Shown piece after piece: positions 33,283-39,163 of a stretch of DNA of 39,163 bases (positions within the stretch are counted from its first letter, which is position 1; each line of letters opens with the position of its first letter). Made by a program: the position numbers and the translations under genes. Below the pieces are notes generated by a model. The model was not told where the DNA came from. It saw nothing but the letters and a program-made list of their open reading frames with translations, and ran no database searches. The stretch is from Bacilli bacterium (GTDB taxonomy: Bacteria; Bacillota_I; Bacilli_A; RF39; UBA660). The DNA lies in assembly GCA_017435465.1 (NCBI GenBank), contig JAFSEX010000060.1, positions 1 through 39,163 of the forward strand. The letters run 5' to 3'.

Positions 33283-34008
33283 CTAAATTATAGATATTAA
33301 TAACATACAAATTATTCCTAATAGTATTGAGTATATAAATTTTTTATTATATTTTTTAGCAGTAGGTAAAAGTTCATCTACTACTACATATGATAACATT
33401 CCAGATGTAATTCCTAATATATAAGTAGTTAGATTATATTTAATAAATAAATCTGAACATAATAAACCAATTATTCCACCAAGCATTGTTGATATGACTG
33501 CAAATAAAGTATAAATAAGTGTTTTCTTTTTATCATTTGTACTATAATAAATTGGAGAAGCTAAAGCTATACCAAGAGGTATATTATGAATTACTATACC
33601 TATAATAAATGGTATTACTATTTCTTCATTATGTTCTATAATTGTAAAAAGTGCTATTCCCTCAGTTAGATTATGTAATACTATACCAATTAAAGTTATT
33701 AACCCAACATGAAGCAAGTTTTTACTTTTTGAATCTTTGTCTTTATGTGCGTGATGATGTGGTATTAATTTATCAAGATTTTTAGATAAATAATACCCTA
33801 TTAGTGCTAGAATAATAAGCACTAAAAAACTAGATTCTTCTATTACTTCAGAAAATATATCAAACACTAATAATGAAATTATAATACCTGCTGAAAAACC
33901 AATTAGATGACCTAATATCTTTTCTTTTTTACTATTTATTATAAATACTAATATTGTACCAACAAACATACTTAAACTAATAAGTAACATTAATAATAAC
34001 GTGTTCAT
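33283..34008 (-). CDS. ZIP-family metal transporter with an altered metal motif
   Basis: A 241-aa polytopic protein of the ZIP family, with a His-rich loop IPHHHAHKDKDSKS (about 103-116) between helices III and IV. Helix IV shows VLHNLTEGIAL (close to the usual HNxPEG) but helix V reads VIHNIPLGIAL, with Leu where the second metal-binding Glu is expected. The rest (SGMLSYVVVDELLPTA, like the helix VI ISDEMIPE motif) is conserved. It should transport zinc or another divalent metal, perhaps with changed affinity. The ATG at 34008 with GGTGAT is chosen over an upstream extension of 25 codons. Confidence 0.85.
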   Translation of the reverse strand: MNTLLLMLLISLSMFVGTILVFIINSKKEKILGHLIGFSAGIIISLLVFDIFSEVIEESSFLVLIILALIGYYLSKNLDKLIPHHHAHKDKDSKSKNLLHVGLITLIGIVLHNLTEGIALFTIIEHNEEIVIPFIIGIVIHNIPLGIALASPIYYSTNDKKKTLIYTLFAVISTMLGGIIGLLCSDLFIKYNLTTYILGITSGMLSYVVVDELLPTAKKYNKKFIYSILLGIICMLLISII

Positions 34009-34026
34009 AAAAATATCACCGCGAAT

Positions 34027-34055
34027 ATTATAACAGTAATTAAAAAAAATGTCTA
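34027..34055 (-). promoter_or_regulatory. Promoter of the ZIP transporter
   Basis: TAGACA (34050-34055), 17 bp, TATAAT (34027-34032, extended -10). The -35 is part of the 3' arm of the popT terminator. Confidence 0.72.
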
Positions 34056-34068
34056 TATAAAGACATTT
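34042..34068 (-). terminator. Terminator of popT
   Basis: AAATGTCT and AGACATTT pair around a short loop, followed by a T8 run on the minus strand, directly after the popT stop codon. Confidence 0.85.
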
Positions 34069-34072
34069 CAAT

Positions 34073-34918
34073 TTATTTATCACCTAGTTTATATGCAATT
34101 ACTCCCCCCAATAAAAGTAAGATTACTCCAACAATTATTGTAATTATTGTATAACTAGTTTGAACAAGTGGTAAGAATATTGTAATAATTGATGCAATAA
34201 CAAATCCAATAATTCCATAATAAGTTTTTATTGGGAATTTTTCTAATAAAAGTTCAATTAGTTTAGCAATTAATACTATTCCAACTAATATACCTATTCC
34301 AAATGGTAATAAGATTAATATATTATCTAAAATATTATTTAAACTAGCTAAATCACTAATAGTATTTATTATTGGTATATAATATCCTAAAAGCATTAAC
34401 ATAAATGATCCACTAATACCTGGAATAACCATAGTAGCAGCTGCAACCATTCCAACTAGAAATAATAATACATATTCCATAAAGTCTAAATTAGATAAAT
34501 TCACCATTGCATTTCCAGTATTTATAAATCCAAAAACAGTAACTATTGAAAATGTTATTAAGAAAATAACAATATTAGATAATCTACCTTTCTTAGTTCC
34601 TTTTTTTATTTTACTAAACAACATTGGTAATCCACCTAAAATTAATCCAATAAAGAATAATGTTGTTGGTAATGGATAATTATCAAGTGAAAATGCGATA
34701 ATTTTACTAAGTATTAATATTGATAATACTGCACCAATACCAATTGGTAACAAAAATTTAATATTTTCTTTAACATTTTTAAAGAAATGAGAAATAATTC
34801 CAATTAATTTTTCATATATACCTAAAGTAATTGCAAGTGTACCACCACTTACCCCTGGTATTATATTTGCAACCCCTATTATAAATCCTTTAAGTACTAG
34901 TTTAATTTGTTCTTTCAT
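34073..34918 (-). CDS. popT: Undecaprenyl phosphate translocase PopT (DUF368)
   Basis: A 281-aa polytopic protein of the DUF368 family: FIIGVANIIPGVSGGTLAITLGIYEKLI at the N-terminus and MVAAATMVIPGISGSFMLMLLGYY in the middle, the duplicated 'PGxSGG/S' re-entrant motifs of the family. DUF368/PopT proteins recycle undecaprenyl phosphate to the inner face of the membrane for peptidoglycan and wall polymers. Helices throughout; length is normal. It follows a lipoprotein gene by 9 bp. Confidence 0.9.
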   Translation of the reverse strand: MKEQIKLVLKGFIIGVANIIPGVSGGTLAITLGIYEKLIGIISHFFKNVKENIKFLLPIGIGAVLSILILSKIIAFSLDNYPLPTTLFFIGLILGGLPMLFSKIKKGTKKGRLSNIVIFLITFSIVTVFGFINTGNAMVNLSNLDFMEYVLLFLVGMVAAATMVIPGISGSFMLMLLGYYIPIINTISDLASLNNILDNILILLPFGIGILVGIVLIAKLIELLLEKFPIKTYYGIIGFVIASIITIFLPLVQTSYTIITIIVGVILLLLGGVIAYKLGDK

Positions 34919-34927
34919 TGTATCCTC

Positions 34928-35341
34928 CTAAAAATTATTTGGGACTAATTTTAAACTATAATCTTCATCTAATTCATCAGTCCAATCAATAATAAAACAT
35001 AGATAATCGTCCCCAGTATTTGAATTACAAACTTTTAATTCTATTTCATCATCATATTTTATATTTTGAATTGAGTCATAATCAGAATATAAAGAATTAA
35101 TTTTATATCCCAATGTGTCTAACTTTTTAATATAATCAACAAACTCATTATATGACATTTTATGTGTTTTATAAAATTTTCCATATGGTTCTGAATCTGA
35201 ACTTCTATCAAAGCCACCATCTGGCATTAAATTTTCATCGTATTTCCACTTAATAGTCATATGATTAGATATTTTATCTTCACACCCTATCAACAAAGTA
35301 CAAATAAGTATAATTCCAATAATATTTAAATATTTTTTCAT
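34928..35341 (-). CDS. Hypothetical lipoprotein
   Basis: A 137-aa protein with a lipobox LLIGCEDK (Cys about 20) after a hydrophobic signal, and a small acidic outer domain (SYNEFVDYIKKLDTLGYKINSLYSDYD, then CNSNTGDDYLCFIIDWTDE). It is cotranscribed with popT. The ATG at 35341 with GGAGG is chosen over an extension of five codons. No family recognised. Confidence 0.8.
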   Translation of the reverse strand: MKKYLNIIGIILICTLLIGCEDKISNHMTIKWKYDENLMPDGGFDRSSDSEPYGKFYKTHKMSYNEFVDYIKKLDTLGYKINSLYSDYDSIQNIKYDDEIELKVCNSNTGDDYLCFIIDWTDELDEDYSLKLVPNNF

Positions 35342-35356
35342 ATATAATACCTCCAT

Positions 35357-35756
35357 AAATTATATATAAATTATACACTTTTTATTAAATGAAAAAAAGT
35401 CTTTTCTCCAAATTTAGTAATAATCTGTTATTTAAATTATTGTTATTAAGTATGAAAATAACAATAATTCAACGAATATGTTATAAAATCTATATTGTTG
35501 GTTTATAATGATTAAATATTCGCTTTTAAATTTAATGTAAAAAGATATTATTTAAACAAAAGAAGTCTAATTATTAAAGAAATTTATCCTTTAATTTCAA
35601 TTTATTTCATCTTAAATAAATACAAGTCTGAATTAACCAATGAATAAGATCAAGTAATTAGATATAAAGAACTAAAAGATTCTATAGGATTTTTAAATAT
35701 AATTCTAAATTTAAACAAACGAATAAAAAAGATTAGTTAAATAAATTATAAAACAA
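35357..35756. other. 400-bp non-coding stretch
   Basis: No intact gene. It contains a 12-bp inverted repeat (attattgttatt / aataacaataat, 35436-35468, no T run) and a possible decayed reading frame listed separately. Otherwise uniformly AT-rich. Confidence 0.6.
35516..35740 (+). pseudogene. Possible decayed small gene
   Basis: A plus-strand frame of 74 codons with one internal TAA (near 35643) reads like protein: KRYYLNKRSLIIKEIYPLIS, then after the stop DQVIRYKELKDSIGFLNIIL. It has no obvious start, ribosome site or family. Open frames of this length occur by chance in such AT-rich DNA, so this is weak. Confidence 0.25.
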
Positions 35757-35786
35757 AAAAAGAGTTTTTATTTAAAAACTCTTTTT
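35757..35786. terminator. Bidirectional terminator after tRNA-Cys
   Basis: AAAAAGAGTTTTT with AAAAACTCTTTTT around a 4-nt loop, 10 nt after the tRNA 3' end. Confidence 0.88.
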
Positions 35787-35795
35787 AGTCATTAT

Positions 35796-35869
35796 TGGAG
35801 GGGCCAGACGGATTTGAACCGACGATCAGGGTGTTGCAGACCCACGCCTTACCACTTGGCTATAGCCCC
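35796..35869 (-). tRNA. tRNA-Cys (anticodon GCA)
   Basis: 74 nt including an encoded CCA. The acceptor stem is GGGGCTA with TGGCCCC (one G-U), the D arm is GCCAAGTGGTAAGGC, the anticodon loop CTGCAAC has GCA (35835-35837), and the T loop TTCAAAT follows. The D arm is the one seen in Bacillus tRNA-Cys. Confidence 0.97.
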
Positions 35870-35882
35870 ATCAGTAATTAGT

Positions 35883-35911
35883 ATTATATCAAATTTATTT
35901 TAATTTGACAA
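35883..35911 (-). promoter_or_regulatory. Promoter of tRNA-Cys
   Basis: TTGTCA (35906-35911), 17 bp, TATAAT (35883-35888), with the tRNA 5' end about 14 nt after the -10. Confidence 0.88.
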
Positions 35912-35936
35912 TTACTATTTACAATATATTATATAA

Positions 35937-35966
35937 AAAATAAAAAATGATGTTACTCATTTTTTA
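35937..35966 (-). terminator. Terminator of the large membrane-protein gene
   Basis: AAAAAATGA and TCATTTTTT around a 6-nt loop, overlapping the stop at 35953 and followed by more T on the minus strand. Confidence 0.8.
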
Positions 35967-37542
35967 AATTAAAAGTATATTTAGTGTTTTGAATTATTAA
36001 TTCCAAACTAATTTTATCAGCTTTTGATATTTTTTTATCAACTTCTAAAAATATATTATCATTATTTATATTTGATGGTGTTAAATTGTTAAAATTATTT
36101 AATACATAATTTTTAGAATTTAGAGTATACTTTATAATACCAAATTTGCCAAAAATATCTCCTTTATTTTTAATAGAATATTTATCTAGATTTGAACCCA
36201 TTGTGATTATTGAATCCAATTTTAAAATAGATTTATTAAAATTACTACTATAGATAAAACCTATTGAATCTATGCAATTATTATTTGATGAACAAAATTT
36301 GTAATTATATTCAAAATTATTATTTATTTCATATGATTTAATGTTTATTTTAGTATCTTTAATTGTCATTTCATGATTTAAATTTTTAATATTTGAAGAA
36401 ATAGATTCAAGATTAGTATAATAATTTAATTTAATTTTTCTATAATTAGAAACTGGCGAATCATTTTTGTATGTTGTTTTATACATATATTTTAAATAAA
36501 CATTTTTAACGTTTTCACTAACAGGTATTTTAAATATAAAAATATATTCATCAATAGTTTGTGTTGATAACTCTGTATTCTCAGGGTACCCAATACCCAA
36601 CCCTAAAAATTTTGAATATATATTTGTAACAGGAGAATAATCTTTTCCATTCACTTCTAAGGACAATTTATTAAGATTAAATGTGTTATCTACAATTTTG
36701 TTTATAATTTTTGTATCAACAACAAAATATTGATATTTATCTGATATTTCGTTACCTTTAAAATCAGTATTATAAAGATACGAATTATTAACAATAATAC
36801 TATATTTATCTAATTGAACAATTTGATTTTGTTTAAATGTTTTATTAAATGCAAATATATTTAAACAAGTAACTAGAATTGTTATGAATATGATTGATAT
36901 AAATAAAGTATTAAATAAAAATTTATGTTCTAAAAACACATATTTCAAATTTCTAAATTTTCTTCTATATTTACGCTTTATTTTATATTTTTGTACTTCT
37001 AAATTAACTTCAACTTCTTCGTTATCTAGTTCCGCAATTTGTAATTCTGCAATATCTTGTCTAAAATTAAACTTTTTAACATCAAACCCAATACCACGTA
37101 AAACTGAAAACATTATAAAAATAATTTGAAATCCCATAAATATTAAAATAACATCACGAATTGCTCTAGTAGTTACAGGATTAATTACTTTATATTGAGC
37201 ATCCTTTAATATAGAATTACAAACAGCGAATAATATTAATATAGTCAGATACATAATTGGAGTTAAAATGTAATATAAACGTGGCTTATTTTTAAAACGC
37301 ATTAAAAAATATACAATAATTGATAAAATAATAATTAAAGATATGAATATAAAAATCAACGGATTAATATAATTGGCAATTTCTGTTTCATTAATAGACT
37401 TCCAACCAGAAGCAATATAATCATTAAAAAATTTCAATATGTTATTTGATTTGTATATTAAATATATCATAAATAGACTTAAAGCAATATGAATAATTTT
37501 GAAATATTTAATTAACAATGCATAAGGTTTTTTAAGTATCAT
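35953..37542 (-). CDS. Large membrane protein with an extracellular beta-rich domain
   Basis: A 529-aa protein. Helices at about 13-30, 47-80, 88-110, 128-150 and 210-232 are interrupted by a cytoplasmic acidic then basic segment (ELQIAELDNEEVEVNLEVQKYKIKRKYRRK). From about 240 to the end the protein is extracellular and beta-rich (IVQLDKYSIIVNNSYLYNTDFKGNEISDKYQYFVVDTKII), similar in style to DUF4352-type domains that occur in Firmicutes surface proteins. No enzyme motif is visible. GGGGTGAT precedes the ATG. It is a single-gene unit next to an rRNA operon. Function unknown. Confidence 0.82.
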   Translation of the reverse strand: MILKKPYALLIKYFKIIHIALSLFMIYLIYKSNNILKFFNDYIASGWKSINETEIANYINPLIFIFISLIIILSIIVYFLMRFKNKPRLYYILTPIMYLTILILFAVCNSILKDAQYKVINPVTTRAIRDVILIFMGFQIIFIMFSVLRGIGFDVKKFNFRQDIAELQIAELDNEEVEVNLEVQKYKIKRKYRRKFRNLKYVFLEHKFLFNTLFISIIFITILVTCLNIFAFNKTFKQNQIVQLDKYSIIVNNSYLYNTDFKGNEISDKYQYFVVDTKIINKIVDNTFNLNKLSLEVNGKDYSPVTNIYSKFLGLGIGYPENTELSTQTIDEYIFIFKIPVSENVKNVYLKYMYKTTYKNDSPVSNYRKIKLNYYTNLESISSNIKNLNHEMTIKDTKINIKSYEINNNFEYNYKFCSSNNNCIDSIGFIYSSNFNKSILKLDSIITMGSNLDKYSIKNKGDIFGKFGIIKYTLNSKNYVLNNFNNLTPSNINNDNIFLEVDKKISKADKISLELIIQNTKYTFNLKNE

Positions 37543-37600
37543 AATATCACCCCAATTGTACTATAAAAACATTATAACAAAAAGGATAAAAAAAAACTAT

Positions 37601-37631
37601 AAAAAAAGAACCAAATTTAATAATTAGTTCT
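37601..37631 (-). terminator. rRNA operon terminator
   Basis: AGAACTAA pairs with TTGGTTCT (one G-U) around a 9-nt loop, followed by seven T on the minus strand, 16 nt after the 5S 3' end. Confidence 0.82.
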
Positions 37632-37647
37632 AAATAAACAAAAAAAA

Positions 37648-37753
37648 TATTGGCAACTACCTATCTTCGCATACACTATTGTCGGCGTGAAAGTGCTTAA
37701 CTTCTGTGTTCGAGATGGGAACAGGTGTATCCACTTTGCTATCGTTACCAATA
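37648..37753 (-). rRNA. rrf: 5S rRNA
   Basis: About 106 nt. The minus strand starts TATTGGTAACGATAGC and contains the conserved CCCATCTCGAACACAGAAGTTAAG and a GCCGACAATAGT segment; the ends TATTGG and CCAATA pair. Exact ends are approximate. Confidence 0.93.
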
Positions 37754-37810
37754 AAGAGAATTTAATAATTCTCTGAAAACAAGATAATGTGATAACATCA
37801 AATTAAATAG

Positions 37811-38017
<207 letters not shown>

Positions 38018-38031
<14 letters not shown>

Positions 38032-38446
38032 ATACAAAACGGACGATCCGAAACTCATGATGCACTGCCAGCCGAAAGTGGCGATGGCGGACGCGATCAT
38101 GGCGTTGACGGCGAACATTTCCGCTCGCGTTGGCCAGACGATCAACTTCAAAGATGAGTGGTTTGACGTCTTCAACGATGCGACTCCGGAAAATGACTAC
38201 CGTCCGGAAGGTGCTCCGGAGATCAAGCCGACCGAACCGATTCCGGCTGGTTTTGGTAACGTACCAGCAGAACCCGCTCCAGCACCTGCAGAACCCGTTC
38301 CGGCACCTGCAGAACCCGCTCCGGCACCTGCAGAACCTGCTCCGGCACCTGCAGAACCTGCTCCGGCACCTGCAGAACCCGTTCCGGCACCTGCAGAACC
38401 TGCTCCGGCACCTGCAGAACCCGTTCCAGCACCTGCAGCCAACTAG
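38018..38446 (+). CDS. C-terminal part of a probable Gfo/Idh/MocA-type oxidoreductase with a PAEPAPA tail
   Basis: An open frame cut at its N-terminus by the junction. TPEVRYKTDDPKLMMHCQPK, then VAMADAIMALTANISARVGQTINFKDEWFDVFND resembles the C-terminal region of Gfo/Idh/MocA-family oxidoreductases from Lentisphaerae/Verrucomicrobiota-type bacteria, recalled rather than searched. After EIKPTEPIPAGFGNVP, eight copies of a PAE-P-A/V-PA heptad form a low-complexity tail ending PAAN. Codon use is unlike the rest of the window. The ATG at 38006 lies in rRNA sequence and is not a real start. Confidence 0.65.
38264..38431 (+). repeat. Eight 21-bp tandem repeats coding PAEPAPA/PAEPVPA
   Basis: Each unit is ccTGCAGAACC(C/T)(G)(C/T)TCC(G/A)GCA or similar, 21 bp, in frame, with A/V alternation at one residue. 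The units are not separated by spacers. Copy number is prone to slippage and assembly collapse. Confidence 0.92.
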
Positions 38447-38464
38447 TTTGATTTCCTGAACCAA

Positions 38465-38495
38465 GACGCTGTGTTTCGGCACAGCGTCTTTTTTT
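38465..38495 (+). terminator. Terminator of the oxidoreductase-like gene
   Basis: GACGCTGTG and CACAGCGTC (9 bp, GC-rich) around TTTCGG, then seven T. Confidence 0.9.
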
Positions 38496-38705
38496 GTCTC
38501 GATATGCCGTTGAAAGTCTCGATGATGCGGCGAGAGTCTCTGAAAGCAAGAATACGAAAAAGACGCAAAAGCATTTTTAAAATTAAAAAAAGTTCACGCG
38601 ATCTGTTTTTTATTGCCTTTTGTGTTAAGATCCGTGTTTCTCTGTAAGTTTTCTGCGGCTTCTGTGGTAAAACTGGTACGCAGTTCCCGGATGAACCAAA
38701 AAGAT
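38496..38705. other. Intergenic stretch in the GC-rich segment
   Basis: No gene or convincing promoter seen. It holds an AT-rich patch (about 38573-38625) between two converging gene ends. Confidence 0.5.
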
Positions 38706-38742
38706 ACGCTCCGTGGACCAAAACATTCTACGGAGCGTTTTT
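38706..38742. terminator. Bidirectional terminator of the truncated ZIP gene
   Basis: ACGCTCCGT and ACGGAGCGT (9 bp) around a 15-nt loop, with a T run on both strands, just after the ZIP stop codon. Confidence 0.8.
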
Positions 38743-38747
38743 CAGGG

Positions 38748-39163
38748 TCAGGCTCCGGCAAGGAGGACATCGAAGATCACGACGAACATAAATCCAGCCA
38801 CGAGGGCGAACGTCGCCATCTTTTCGTAGCCATGTGCGTGCGTCTCTGGAATCATTTCGTCACTGATGACGTAGAGCATCATTCCGCCTGCGAAAGCAAG
38901 AGCAAACGGCAGGACCGCATTGGTAATAGAGATGAGCGAGTAACCGATGAATGTGCCTGCGACTTCGATCAGTCCAATGAAAAGCGCGATGAGGAACGTT
39001 CGGGGGAGGGAGACACCGATAGCGAGCAGCGGCGCGATGATGACCATCCCTTCCGGAATATTCTGCACGCCGATGCTTCCCGCAACGGTCAGGACGTCTG
39101 TAAAATGCCCGGTCCCGAAACTCACTCCGACGGCAAGCCCTTCCGGGAATTTGTGGATGGCGA
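38748..39163 (-). CDS. ZIP-family metal transporter, C-terminal part (runs off the right edge)
   Basis: The C-terminal ~138 residues of a ZIP transporter, truncated by the window end. Helix IV motif HKFPEGLAVGV is at the extreme edge, helix V IGVQNIPEGMVIIAPLLAIG keeps the Glu that is missing in the other ZIP gene, and GGMMLYVISDEMIPETHAHGYEK is the helix VI motif. Codon use is GC-rich, so it belongs to the foreign segment and is not a paralogue of the ZIP gene at 33283-34008. Function: import or export of zinc or iron. Confidence 0.9.
   Translation of the reverse strand, partial: AIHKFPEGLAVGVSFGTGHFTDVLTVAGSIGVQNIPEGMVIIAPLLAIGVSLPRTFLIALFIGLIEVAGTFIGYSLISITNAVLPFALAFAGGMMLYVISDEMIPETHAHGYEKMATFALVAGFMFVVIFDVLLAGA

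Noticed and set aside
38264-38431. Direct repeats as a possible CRISPR array.
   Set aside because: Units are contiguous 21-bp in-frame coding repeats without spacers.

Overview
The main part of the window (1 to about 38,020) is a very AT-rich, compact low-GC Firmicutes chromosome. Shine-Dalgarno sites are strong (GGAGG/GGTG), promoters are TTGNNN-17-TATAAT or extended TGnTATAAT, intrinsic terminators are short, and the genes are Bacilli-type: a cotE spore-coat homologue directly downstream of miaB, rpsP-khpA, cdsA-rseP, and TasA/CalY-like proteins. An uncultured gut Bacilli lineage (RF39/RFN20/Erysipelotrichales-like) fits best; this placement is inference. The last ~1.1 kb (about 38,030 to the end) is visibly GC-rich, uses different codons and starts inside a 23S rRNA gene. 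I read it as foreign sequence joined by a mis-assembly.

Region 1 (1-18,940) is the most interesting part: 18 co-directional minus-strand genes forming two adjacent envelope-machine blocks. The upstream block (18,939 to 9,976) is Tad-pilus-like: two secreted or membrane surface proteins (one is 1,130 aa and rich in Cys-Cys pairs), a TadE-like minor pilin, a CpaB/SAF protein, a TadA/VirB11-type ATPase, TadB, TadC, an 80-aa prepilin with its own strong promoter, and a second TadE-like protein. The downstream block (8,856 to 168) is a type IV secretion (T4SS) core: a cadherin-like membrane protein, two VirB2/TrbC-like two-helix proteins, a VirB6/TrbL-like channel protein, a PrgI/VirB3-like protein, VirB4 split into two overlapping genes, a SpoIID+C39 cell-wall hydrolase in the VirB1 position, and a membrane-anchored protein. 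No relaxase, coupling ATPase (VirD4), prepilin peptidase or plasmid gene is visible. Between the blocks lie two tandem terminators, a decayed DUF1016 gene, and a promoter that fires straight into a long hairpin terminator (a likely ~65-nt RNA). An ISL3-like element ends just beyond the last gene.

Region 2 (19,000-28,250) holds two thioredoxin-fold membrane or lipoproteins around trmL, a VanY-type carboxypeptidase, the cdsA-rseP operon, a type II pseudopilin fused to a glycine-rich ALK/LTK-type domain, rpsP-khpA, cotE and miaB. Region 3 (28,250-35,350) has an orphan RhuM-Fic protein, a four-gene TasA/CalY/SipW-substrate-like cluster, rmuC, a rhodanese, a ZIP transporter with an altered metal motif, PopT (DUF368) and a lipoprotein. 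Region 4 (35,357-38,031) has a degraded stretch, tRNA-Cys, a large membrane protein, 5S rRNA and the 3' end of 23S rRNA. Region 5 (38,018-39,163) is the GC-rich segment, with the C-terminus of a probable Gfo/Idh/MocA-type protein ending in a PAEPAPA repeat, and a truncated ZIP transporter.

The Tad and T4SS blocks, the Cys-rich surface proteins and the adjacent thioredoxin-like proteins suggest one composite surface apparatus. That connection is inference from gene order.
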